64,000 nucleotides of DNA, taken from Boesenbergia rotunda. Taxonomy: Eukaryota; Streptophyta; Magnoliopsida; Zingiberales; Zingiberaceae. The notes under the pieces were generated by a model. The model was not told the DNA's origin, ran no database searches, and saw nothing but the letters and a program-made list of their open reading frames with translations. Location of the stretch: NCBI GenBank assembly GCA_024364735.1, contig JAGFNQ010002301.1, positions 231,683-295,682 of the forward strand. The letters are read 5' to 3'. Positions 34,836-45,315 of the stretch are shown piece by piece. Position numbers and translations under genes: made by a program. Numbering within the stretch: the first letter of the stretch is position 1; every line of letters begins with the position of its first letter.

Positions 34836-36955
34836 CCTCGAGGCATGTTACGTACCTAATTCTTGAAGCCTTGCTTTTTATAGTATGAAGTGAAGTAAAA
34901 AAAAAGCTTTGCAAAGAGAAGATCAACAGCCATATGCATCGAAACTTAATGCATGCTCGGAGAGGACGATTCATAACCATGCTTGTTTAGTTTTCACGTC
35001 TTTATCAATCTAAGAAAAAAAATGATAAATCTAATCGTGGATATTTGGGTGACAATTTGGTAATCTTCCATTGTACCACAATCTCGGGAGCAAAAAATAA
35101 TCTTTACCAATCTAAGAAGAGAACAGCTTGAGAGATTTGCTAGCTAATTTAATTAGTCAATTGACACACTCATCAAGTTGGCAAAAGATGATTCGCTCGT
35201 TCTCAGTGGCCCCGTCAATCCATCGCAGGACTAACACGGAGGATGTAAATCACCGAGACTACTAACACGTATACTCTTGCTAGCGCGTGGGGAGGGGGCA
35301 TACTGATTTTACCAGATTTTTATCCTCAGATTTTAAGATGACAACAATTGACACACTAATCAAGGGATGACATAAAATGGCTAGCAACCACAAAGAATGA
35401 ACTCACTTTGCACAGATATGACTATAAAATAAACGTTCACGAGGAAATTTGATAAGAGTTAATTTATGTTCATCTAATACACACAATTTCAATTAAATAA
35501 ATAAATATGAATAACTTATTAAACTAAATAAACATTAATCTTGAATACATTTATATTCAATTTGTTAATAACAGAAATTATGAACGGCTCAACAATATTA
35601 TTCTTGAATAAAATATATAAATCATGTTTATCATCAATGAAAATTCTTATCAATATTTTAAATATTTTAAACAATTTTTTTAAAATAAATAAATAAATTT
35701 ATATTATCAAATTTAATAATATATGTTTTAAAATATAAAAGTTTCAAAGAGACGAAAAAATTTAAATTGAAAATTCAATAATATATAAATGAATAAGCTC
35801 AAACTTATAAAAAAAAAAATCAAGTTAAGTTTGAACCATCATTTCAATAATTTGATTCATTTTAAATTTGATTATTTTATCAAATAAACTTAAACATTAT
35901 TACAAAGTTTGATTCGTTTACCGTCCTATGCACAGTTAAGTATGGTTAGATTGATCAGCTGTTTATTGCCAAACTGGCTTCGCGTAAGTTTTCAGAAGCA
36001 CGGTCGACATCGTTCATTCACTCGACAATAATTTAGCTTGAGATTTGGCATCAATCGCGACCGTGTTTCTGTCCCTGGGCATTGATTACTGAAGGTGAGT
36101 AAGAAGGGGCAGTAATGGCGGCCACAGCTTCTGGTTGCATCTGTCCAACCAAAAATGATAATGATCATAATGAGAAATTGACCTTGCCAAAGGGTTTGGG
36201 TCAAACGTGGCACGTTAGTTAGTCGTGCTTGCTCGATGTATCCAACACGACTTAAATGCAAATCATGCCAAGCTTATTGTGTGGATTCGCGCGATAACTT
36301 CCAACAAAAACCCAAATTGCCTTCACGCCACACACACAACGCGATCCATTCGAGGATGAGACTCGCGAGCCTCCGCGTTCTAACTCGTTCCCCTTGTAAT
36401 ATCGCTCACTCTTAGTAATTTAGTATCGACGCAGATAAATTATAATAGATATTTTATTTTAATGCAGTGATTCTTTATACAGTTTTATATGAGCGAGGCG
36501 AAGCACCCAATAAGATATTTTATATCCGTTTAAAATTAATTTTAAAATTTAACATAAATGATGTGATATTTTTTATATACACGTCCGATTACCACTTGAA
36601 CATTGACGGCAGCCTCCGTCCGCCGCTCCAAATAAAATTATAATCTAGAGGTACGATGAATCCGTTGAAAATCGCTATAATTGAGATGTCATATCATTCA
36701 CGTTGAGTTTCACGTTGAAAATTTTATATTGTCTATCATTTTTATACAAATAATAATTGTGCCCGAATGCGAGAATAGTAATGTTTTCTGATTAATTTTA
36801 TTGGTCCGTAAAAAAATTTTGTAGTATAGGATTGATGACCATAAAAATTGATCGGTTAAAAATAATTGATATCTAAATTATAAAGAAATAATAATAACAA
36901 AATAAAATAATAATAGAACATCTTCTCACCTACCATGATATTTTTAAGCATATAT
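34836..36955. other. AT-rich intergenic, no gene seen
   Basis: Long AT-rich tracts (35,450-35,900 and 36,500-36,950) with no supported gene. The region probably contains part of the 3' flank of the AP2/ERF gene and decayed repeats. Confidence 0.5.
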
Positions 36956-36959
36956 TTTT

Positions 36960-37150
36960 CGGGTTATAATGCAACGGTAAAATAATTAATCACTATCTCA
37001 AGCATTCATGATTCGATCCCCAACTACGATGTATTTGTAAGAATTTTTTTTTCAAATGAGATACGAATTCTTGGACGCTGGACTTCTGGACCGTCCACCA
37101 TGAGTACTTTTCGATTTATCCTAGCGGCCGATGAAAAAACCTCGTTAATT
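36960..37150 (+). repeat. SINE-like trace
   Basis: TGCAACGGTAAAATAATT followed about 35 bp later by GATTCGATCCCC resembles the A/B box pair at the head of plant tRNA-derived SINEs. A diverged body follows. No clear ends. Confidence 0.35.
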
Positions 37151-37504
37151 TATTTTTAAGCATACGGTGGTTCAGAAGATCTAGTCGGATGATCAAAGAT
37201 TTTTCTTTACCAAATACAGAAAAGAAATTCAGTGGCTTCCATTTCAGGAAAGAAATCTAAAGGCACTCTGTTTCAGTCATGTACAGGGAGACAAGCAAGC
37301 TAGCGAGATTTCGAGCTCAAAAATTGAACTTTGTACAGTGAGAATTATGTGCCTGACGACTGTTTGGATTGTGGAGCGAGTGGAAGAACAGATGGCTTTC
37401 ACTCGCCGGAGAAAGAAGACTAAAACTGCAGGGTTTTCACTGGTAGAGGCGGTGGGAGTAGATTTGTGATTCCTGTGTTCATGGCGGGAGAGGATGTGGG
37501 CTGG

Positions 37505-38154
37505 CTAGTAGTGCTCCCACAGGAATGGTTCCTCCATTTGGAACTCGACGGCGTGCTCCGCCGGGAGCCAGGCCGAGGACGGGGAAGAAGCGGCGTAGCA
37601 CAGCGCTTCCTTCCCGACGCCGCCGGCGGTGTCCAGGAACAGTCGGGGAGATCGAACAGCGCTTCGTCGGCGTCCATACTGTTGGAGGGGGCGGGGTGGT
37701 CCGGTGTGTCGAGGGCGGCGGCGAGGGAGGCGGCGGCCTGGACGTCCTTGGGCGACGCGGAGGCGGGACGCGGAAACTCGGCGGCCAAATGCGGGAAGTT
37801 GAGGTGGGCGGCGGGGCCCTTCACGGCCAGCGCGGCCACGTCGTGCGCCCGCGCCGCCATCTCCGGCGTCGGGAAGGTCCCCAGCCAGATCCGCGACTTC
37901 TTCCGCGGCTCGCGGATCTCCGACACCCACTTCCCCCAGCTCCGCATCCGCACGCCGCGGTACAGCGGGTGCTTCCCGTCGCTTCTCCTCTTCTTCCCTC
38001 CTTCTCCTCCTCCACCGCCGCCATCGGACCCACCAGCATCCTTGCGAGCCTCCTCCTCGGCATTGATAGCACTGAAACCAGAGGAAGAGAAGGACGATGA
38101 CGATGACGAAGAGGAAGAGGAGGAGGAGTTGGGTTCGCAATCCTCCATCGCCAT
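37505..38154 (-). CDS. AP2/ERF (DREB-type) transcription factor, with C-terminal frameshift
   Basis: An intronless GC-rich gene. The chosen start (MAMEDCEPN at 38,154) is followed by a 12-Ser run, a Gly run and a basic KKRR, then one AP2 domain at residues 65-121 (YRGVRMRSWGKWVSEIREP...RIWLGTFPTPEMAARAHDVA). Val14 and Glu19 are both present, the DREB signature for DRE/CRT-type sites; KWVSEIREPRKKSRIWLGTF fits the A-4 (TINY-like) group. It should act in the nucleus, commonly in stress or hormone responses. The acidic DEALFDLPD motif follows. At about 37,642 one C appears missing: the read frame then runs to 37,420 with a Pro/Ser-rich tail, whereas the shifted frame gives an ending EFQMEEPFLWEHY with stop at 37,505-37,507, typical of this group. 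The span of 650 nt plus one base is exactly 217 codons. Confidence 0.85.
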
Positions 38155-38560
38155 TCCTGCAGTGGGTGGAAGATCAGTGGTTGCATAAATAGCAACGTGA
38201 GGACGGCCACAGCGTTCCGATTCCCGTAAAAGCAAAACGCACGCGTTAACCGCTTGGTCATTTTTCATTTCACCCCAAAATTCCAAAAAAAAATTACTAA
38301 TAAAATAAAATAAAATATTAGACATAATTGGAGATCGTGGTCCAGGCCGTGGTGGCCCACAGAGAGGCCCAAGCTCGCTACGTGTGAGGCCCACGATTTC
38401 GTCTTATTCAATGATTAGCCAGAGTCGACGTCACGCAGACGCGAGGCGAGGACAGAGAACAGGACAAGGCTTACAGATACGTCCAGAAGTTTCGTGACGT
38501 TGGAATTCACTATGCCTCCCATTTCAACTTTCTTTTTTTTAAAATATTTATTATTATTGC
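38155..38560 (-). promoter_or_regulatory. Upstream region of the AP2/ERF gene
   Basis: The minus strand reads CTATTTATG about 30 bp before the start codon (38,183-38,191), a weak TATA-like match. The next 250 bp are mixed composition, then AT-rich. I could not identify a DRE or ABRE with confidence. Confidence 0.3.
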
Positions 38561-39254
38561 TAGCTCATTCCACTATTTAATTGTATATAATTACTTAATT
38601 AATTTTTAATAATATTTAATATTATTTCGATTATTATTTCTCATCCAAATATCTCATCTAAATCAGTGGAATATATTATAGCAATTATTATTTCATAACT
38701 ATTATAATGTGTAAAAAATATTTATATTATAATTTGTTATAATTTTATAGTTGTTATAATGTAGATTTAATTTTATTCATTTATTATTTATATTGTAATA
38801 ATTATGAAATCGTAATTATTATAATAATTATACTAATTATGATTTCATAATTATTATCTTAAATTTAATCTGATTATTTATCATTTATTTTATAATAATT
38901 ATAAGATGATAATTACTATAACATATATAACAAATATAATTTTATAGTTATTGTAACGGTTCAATATTTACACAGGAATAATAATGTAAATGGTATTAAA
39001 CAATATTAAAAAATAGTTGAGTAATTAGGTATGACTGAGTCGTTGGGTGGAATACCTTGTTATAAAATATTCAGGTGGCCTCATTTGATTTTTATTCTTT
39101 AATATTATTATGTGCTTATTTTGGACACGTAGAATTGGCACGTGGCTAAATTGACATATCGTGTTAGGAAAAAGCCAATGGAGCAAGATGGGCAAGAAAA
39201 TTTACGAATGTTCAATTTTATCTACGAGCGTTACTATCATTAATGATATTGAAT
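38561..39254. other. AT-rich low-complexity tract
   Basis: Dense ATTATAATAATTAT-like short palindromes at 38,580-38,990, then ordinary AT-rich DNA. No gene seen. Possibly a decayed MITE cluster. Confidence 0.5.
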
Positions 39255-39800
39255 ACGGCAATTTACCAAACAGTGTACTTAAATATTAATATTTATCAAA
39301 AGACGTATCATAGTTTCAATATTACCAAAGGACATATATATTTAAATAAACTTCCTCTTATACCCCTACCGTCAAGTACTGCATGCGTTTCTCTTTCTCA
39401 TTCTCATTCTCATTCTCTTTCTCTTTGTCAGTAACGAATTTCGAGACGGACCATAAACAAATGTTATTTTATATTTTGATTTTTATATTATGGAACCTTT
39501 CTCAAAATAAAAAAATATTGAAATTAATTAAAATATTTTTATTAAATTAAAACTAAAAGAACATTTCAGCCACCCACGTTGGGCCTGAAATGGTTCCATT
39601 TCAGGCCCAACGTGGGGCTGAAATATTTCCATTTCAGGCCCAACGTGCCCAATATTAAGGAAATTTTCTCGATTCTTTGTTATTACATTTTAACACCTCG
39701 GAGAAGTCCAAATAAACAATGGATAGCAAATTTGAACTCCTTGTAACCTCAGAAATCCACAGGAACTGAAATTTTTACAATCGGAGCTCTCTAGGTCAAT
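39255..39800 (+). repeat. Left long terminal inverted repeat
   Basis: It begins ACGGCAATTTACCAAA, continues through the CTCATTCTCATTC microsatellite at about 39,390-39,425 and a GGGCCTGAA cluster (39,565-39,650), and ends CTCTCTAGGTCAAT. It pairs with 43,027-43,584 over its whole length with scattered differences. Confidence 0.85.
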
Positions 39801-42150
39801 ATAAGTTTTGGTCAAAACTCACTGATATTTCTAAACTACTCCTATTTGATTGGTGATATCTAATATATAGATGTTTGGACACCTAAAACATCATCTCCTA
39901 CCTCTACCCTCCCTATTCATATGGAGTTTTTAGAAATCCAGATATTGGAGGTCCATCAGTGAGTTTTGAGCAAAACTCACTGATATTTCTAAACTACTCC
40001 TATTTGATTGGTGATATCTAATATATAGATGTTTGGACACCTAAAACATCATCTCCTACCTCTACCCTCTCTATTCATATGGAGTTTTCAGGAATCCAGA
40101 TATGGGAGGTCCATCAGTGAGTTTTAACCAAAACTCACTGATGGACCTCCCATATCTGGATTTCTGAAAACTGCATATGAATTGAGAGGTTAGAGGTAGG
40201 AGATGATGTTTTAGGTGTCCAACTATCTATATATTAGATATCACCAATGCAATAGAAGTAGTTTAGAAATATCAGTGGGTTTTGATCAAAACCCACTGAT
40301 GGACCTCCCATATCTGGATTTCTGAAAACTCCATATGAATAGAAAGGGTAGAGGTAGGAGATGATGTTTTAGGTGTCCAAACATCTATATATTAGATATC
40401 ACCAATCAAATAGGAGTAGTTTAGAAATATCAGTGAGTTTTGCTCAAAACTCACTGATGGACCTCCAATATTTGGATTTCTAAAAACTCCATATGAATAG
40501 GGAGGGTAGAGGTAGGAGATGATGTTTTAGGTGTCCAAACATCTATATATTAGATATCACCAATCAAATAGGAGTAATTTAGAAATATCAGTGAGTTTTG
40601 GTCAAAACTCACTGATGAACCTCTCATATCTGGATTTCTGAAAACTCCATATGAATAGAGAGGTTAGAGGTAGGAGATGATGTTTTAGGTGTCCAACCAT
40701 CTATATATTAGATATCACCAATCAAATAGGAGTAGTTTAGAAATATCAGTGAGTTTTGCTCAAAACTCACTGATGGACCTCCTATATCTGGATTTTTGAA
40801 AACTCCATATGAATAGAGAGGGTAGAGGTAGGAGATGATGTTTTAGGTGTCCAAACATCTATATATTAGATATCACCAATCAAATAGGAGTAGTTTAGAA
40901 ATATTAGTGGGTTTTGACCAAAACCCACTGATGGACCTACCATATCTGGAATTCTGAAAACTCCATGTGAATAGAGAGGGTAGAGGTAGGAGATGATGTT
41001 TTAGGTGTCCAAACATCTATATATTAGATATCACAAATCAAATAGGAGTAATTTAGAAATATCAGTGAGTTTTGGTCAAAACTCACTGATGAACCTCCCA
41101 TATCTGGATTTCTGAAAACTCCATATGAATAGAGAGGGTAGAGGTTGGAGATGATGTTTTAGGTGTCCAAACATCTATATATTAGATATCACCAATCAAA
41201 TAGGAGTAGTTTAGAAATATCAGTGAGTTTTGGTCAAAACTCACTGATGGACCTCCCATATCTGGATTTCTGAAAACTCTATATGAATAGAGAGGGTAGA
41301 GGTAGGAGATGATATTTTAGGTGTCCAACCATCTATATATTAGATATCACCAATCAAATAGGAGTAGTTTAGAAATATCAGTGAGTTTTGGTCAAAACTC
41401 ACTGATGGACCTTCAATATCTGGATTTCTGAAAACTCCATAAGAATAGAGAGGGTAGAGGTAGGAGATGATGTTTTAGGTGTCCAATCATCTACATATTA
41501 GATATCACCAATCAAATAGGAGTAGTTTAGAAATATCAATGAGTTTTGACCAAAACCCACTGATAGACCTCCCATATCTGGATTTCTGAAAATTCCATAT
41601 GAATAGAGAGGTTAGAGGTAGGAGATGATGTTTTAGGTGTCCAAACATCTATATATTAGATATCACCAATCAAATAGGAGTAGTTTAGAAATATCAGTGA
41701 GTTTTGACCAAAACCCACTGATGGACCTACCATATTTGGATTTCTGAAAACTCCATATGAATAGAGAGGGTAGAGGTAGGAGATGATGTTTTAGGTGTCC
41801 AAACATCTATATATTAGATATCACCAATCAAATAGGAGTAGTTTAGAAATATCAGTGAGTTTTGGTCAAAACTCACTGATGGACCTCCCATATCTGGATT
41901 TCTAAATACTCCATATGAATAGAGTGGGTAGAGGTAGGAGATGATGTTTTAGGTGCCCAAACATCTATATATTAGATATCACCAATCAAATAGGAGTAGT
42001 TTAGAAATATCAGTGGGTTTTGGTCAAAACTCACTGATGGACCTCCCATATCTGGATTTCTGAAAACTCCATATGAATAGAGAGGGTAGAGGTAGGAGAT
42101 GATGTTTTAGGTGTTCAACCATCTATATATTAGATATCACCAATGCACTA
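39801..42150 (+). repeat. 158-bp satellite array 2 (about 15 monomers, first two inverted)
   Basis: The period is 158 bp (for example CTGATGGACC at 40,138 and 40,296). It is homologous to array 1: the same CTCACTGATGGACCTCCCATATCTGGA core, GGTAGGAGATGA and GGTGTCCAAACATCTA blocks, and GGAGTAGTTTAGAAATATCAG. Monomers at 39,801-40,128 are reversed; the rest run forward. The switch point is the centre of a long palindrome at 40,126-40,131. Monomers are more uniform than in array 1 and show no A/B alternation. Confidence 0.95.
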
Positions 42151-42164
42151 GGTGTCCAACAATT

Positions 42165-43026
42165 TCTGGCCCAATGACCCTAAAAGGCCTAATGTGTGAT
42201 TTCTTCTCGGTTCTTCATTTTAACACCTCGGAGAAGTTCAAATAAATAATGGATAGCAAATTTGAACTCCTTGTAACCTCAGAAATCCACAGGAACTGAA
42301 ATTTTTACAATCGGAGCTCTCTAGGTCAATCAGTGGGTTTTGACACATTAGGCCTTTTAAGGTCATTTGTTCATGAACCATTTCAGGCCCACGTTGGGCC
42401 TGTAATGGAAACATTTCAGGCCCAATGTGGGCCTGAAATGTTTCCATGTCAGGCCCAACGTGCCCATTTCAGCCCCAACATGCCCAATATTAAAGGTGTT
42501 TTCTCGGTTCTTCATTATTATATTTTAACACCTCGGAGAAATCTAAATAAACAATGGATAGCATATTTGAACTCCTTGTAACCTCAGAAATCCACAGGAA
42601 CTGAAATTTTTACAATCGGAGCTCTCTAGGTCAATCAGTGGATTTTGACACATTAGCCCTTTTAATATCATTGGTTCATGAACCATTTCAGGCCCAACGT
42701 GGGCCTGAAATGTTTCCATTTCAGGCCCAACGTGCCCATTTCAGCCCCAACATGCCCAATATTAACGGTATTTTCTCGGTTCTTCATTATTACATTTTAA
42801 CAACTCGGAGAAGTCCAAATAAACAATGGATAACAAATTTGAACTCCTTGTAATCTCAGAAATCCACATGAACTGAAATTTTTACAATCGGAGCTCTCTA
42901 GGTCAATCAGTGGATTTTGACACATTAGCCCTTTTAAGATCATTAGGCCTGAAATGGAACCATTTCAGGCCCACGTTGGGCCTGAAATGTTTCCATTTCA
43001 GGCCCAATGACCCTAAAAGGCCACTG
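42165..43026 (+). repeat. Three tandem 272-305-bp units
   Basis: Each unit has a TTTTAACACCTCGGAGAAG start (42,219, 42,524 and 42,796), a TTGAACTCCTTGTAACCTC block, GGAGCTCTCTAGGTCAATCAG and a GGGCCTGAA palindrome cluster. The same segment forms the inner part of the long inverted repeats, so terminal sequence was duplicated inward. Confidence 0.85.
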
Positions 43027-43584
43027 ATTGACCTAGAGAGCTCCGATTGTAAAAATTTCAGTTCCTGTGGATTTCTAAGGTTACAAGGAGTTCAAATTTG
43101 CTATCCATTATTTATTTGGACTTCTCCGAGGTGTTAAAATGTAATAACAAAGAATCAAGAAAAGACCCTTAATATTGGGCACGTTGGGCCTGAAATGGAA
43201 ACATTTCAGCCTCACATTGGGCCTGAAATGGAACCATTTCAGGCCCAACGTGGGTGGCTGAAATGTTTTTTTAGTTTTAATTTAATAAAAATATTTTAAT
43301 TAATTTCAATATTTTTTGTTTTGAGAAAGGTTCCATAATATAAAAATCAAAATATAAAGTAACATCTCTTTATGGTCCGTCTCAAAATTCGTTACTGACA
43401 AAGAGAAAGAGAAAGAGAATGAGAATGAGAATGAGAATGAGAAAGAGAAATGCATGCAGTACTTGACGGTAGGGGTATAAGAGGAAGTTTACTTAAATAT
43501 GTGCGTCCTTTGGTAACATTGAAACCATGGTACGCCTTTTGGTAAATACCAATACTTAGGTACGCCCTTTGGTAAATTGCCGTT
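43027..43584 (-). repeat. Right long terminal inverted repeat
   Basis: Inverted counterpart of 39,255-39,800, ending CTTTGGTAAATTGCCGTT. It includes a GAGAATGAGAATGAGAAT microsatellite at 43,403-43,450. Confidence 0.85.
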
Positions 43585-43790
43585 AATACTATGTATACAA
43601 TATTCAATTTTATTGTGATATATATATGTATACATGAAACATATACGTACAATGTAATACAATGTATATGAAAAATGTGCGTATATTTTTATACGAGCGT
43701 TGCTTTCGTTAAGCGATTACTGCTTCGGTTGCGTTTGATTGGCTGATTATTCTTAATAATATTAGTTATCCATATAAGATTAATAATAAT
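43585..43790. other. AT-rich flank
   Basis: No feature seen beyond TATATATGTATACATG-like simple sequence near 43,618-43,650. Confidence 0.5.
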
Positions 43791-44005
43791 GGGGTATTTG
43801 GTATATATTTTGCAATGAAAATGAGAATGAGTTTTGATTGAGAGGTTTATGGGTTTAGCGATAAATTAGTGGGGGTTAGATTATAAAATCAGGGGTGTCA
43901 TATCCATATTTTGATTTTGATTCTCGTATACCAAGCAACATAAATGGGAATGAAATAGATTTCATTCTCATTCCCGCCATCTAAACTCGCTTACCAAGCG
44001 CCCCC
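43791..44005. mobile_element. MITE-like element
   Basis: GGGGTATTTGGTA at the left and TACCAAGCGCCCC at the right form imperfect inverted ends, enclosing about 215 bp of GAATGAGA / TCTCATTC-rich sequence that folds back on itself. This is the usual form of plant MITEs with a GGGG-C-TTTGGTA end. A target duplication is not clear. Confidence 0.55.
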
Positions 44006-44722
44006 TAAAAATTTTATGTGATTTAGATAATCCGTGATTCCCATGTAATGAGTTATGCCTGACACGTCAACAAAATCAGAAAACCCTGGAATAGTGGGTG
44101 GAGATCTTCTTATTTTGAAATTAGATTTTTTTTTCAAAATTATCCTCCAATATTTACCTTTTAAGATAAAAATAATCTTTACAATTTATTAAATTCTAGG
44201 TGTCATTGATGGTCGGTGATCGTCGATCAATGTCGGGGTCGGCGGTCGACGGTCGACGGTCGACGGTCGACGGTCGGTGCCGACATTGGTAGTATGTGTC
44301 CATGAAAGCTCGCGAACATTTTTTTAATATACTATTTTAATTAAAATTTTAATAAATTAAATAGGTTATAATTGGAAAAATTAAATAAATTTAATTTAAA
44401 GTTGAATAAAATGATGTAAATAAATTCTAAAAAAAAATAATAATCAAATTTTATTTATTTATATATTATTATTATAATTTTTTTTTATATTTTAATTTTT
44501 AGAAATTAAAATAAATATAATGATTGTTGATCCGACTATTGATATAATTTTTTATATTTAAATAAAAGTGTGAATAAGCATATAATATTATCTTTCTTTT
44601 TTATTTTTAATTTAGTATCATCAAGCATAGGATTGAATTATAGGGTTATACGATAAAATATTATACGATGTTAGACACTATTATCCCCAATCAAATGAGA
44701 TTTTATTTTATCACCTACGACA
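44006..44722. other. Intergenic, with 7-bp microsatellite
   Basis: No gene. 44,237-44,278 is a GGTCGAC heptamer repeat (four perfect units flanked by GGTCGGC and GGTCGGT); each unit contains the palindrome GTCGAC. The rest is AT-rich. Confidence 0.7.
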
Positions 44723-44775
44723 TTTTACCAAAAGGTGCACGTGAGAATTAGTATCTACCAAAAGGCGTATGTAAC
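44723..44775 (+). repeat. Fragment of Ulp1-transposon terminus
   Basis: TTTTACCAAAAGGTGCACG followed by TATCTACCAAAAGGCGTATG matches the inverted form of the subterminal CCTTTTGGTAAA repeats at 43,500-43,580. It is a broken end of a further family member; the rest of that copy is not visible. Confidence 0.5.
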
Positions 44776-45020
44776 GCCCGTAGAATCCTTCAATATATTT
44801 CTTTAAAATATTGATCATGCCTATATGGATTCTTGAGTAACATATGAATACTAGCATGAACCTTAGTATGATTTCTTATATAGATTAAAAAGCTAAGTAC
44901 TAATGGGTCTTACATGAGCTCTTCTAGTACCATGGCTATTAGTGGACCTTAGGTAGAATTTTAACATAAATAGAAATAAATTTCAATTAGGAATATTAGC
45001 ATAACTCTTGGTGGGCTCTT
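44776..45020. other. Unassigned
   Basis: Sequence between a transposon-end fragment and the truncated Copia E5. No recognised feature. Confidence 0.4.
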
Positions 45021-45301
45021 ATGAGACCTTGGTTCCTTTGCTTGTGCAATAGCTCCATTGTTGTCGCAGTAAACCGGTATTGCTTCATCAATGGTTGGAA
45101 CCAAGGTCTCATCAGCGATCCAAACATGTGCTTCGCCGCTATCATCTGATCAGAGAGATTATAAGTAGGAATGATATACAAATTGAGAAAATTCCCACTG
45201 AAAGGAATTTAGCAGATCCTTTAACTAAGGCCTTGCCTCAAAGTAAGTTTGAGGGTTATGTTAGAGCCTGTGGTATTGGGTACCGTAGCGATTGGCATTA
45301 G
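45021..45301 (+). pseudogene. Copia E5 RNase H C-terminus with inverted start
   Basis: The forward part reads EPRSHQRSKHVLRRYHLIRE through ERNLADPLTKALPQSKFEGY to a TAG at 45,299, the usual end of Copia pol, as in E2. The sequence left of it encodes the preceding residues (TIDEAIPVYCDNNGAIAQAK) but on the opposite strand, sharing ATGAGACCTTGGTTCC in inverted orientation at both ends. Confidence 0.8.
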
Positions 45302-45315
45302 GCCAAGTGGGAGTT

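Larger units (their letters stand above)
39255..43584. mobile_element. 4.3-kb non-coding satellite-filled element with long inverted ends
   Basis: The outer 546-558 bp (39,255-39,800 and 43,027-43,584) are inverted copies of each other, including a (GAGAAT)n microsatellite and GGGCCTGAA palindromes. The outermost 115 bp match the right ends of both Ulp1 transposons. Inside lie a 158-bp satellite array and a set of roughly 270-305-bp repeats. There is no coding sequence, so it looks like a non-autonomous derivative of the Ulp1 family. Flanks (GAAT before, AATACT after) give no clear target duplication. Confidence 0.7.

Noticed and set aside
37466..38188. Long plus-strand open frames (to 240 codons) opposite the AP2/ERF gene
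   Set aside because: GC-rich coding DNA often leaves antisense frames open. The minus strand carries a clear AP2 domain, and the plus-strand translations show no domain features.
39246..43594. Target-site duplication around the 4.3-kb element
   Set aside because: ATATTGAAT on the left and TAATACTAT or AATACTATG on the right do not match at 3, 5, 8 or 9 bp.
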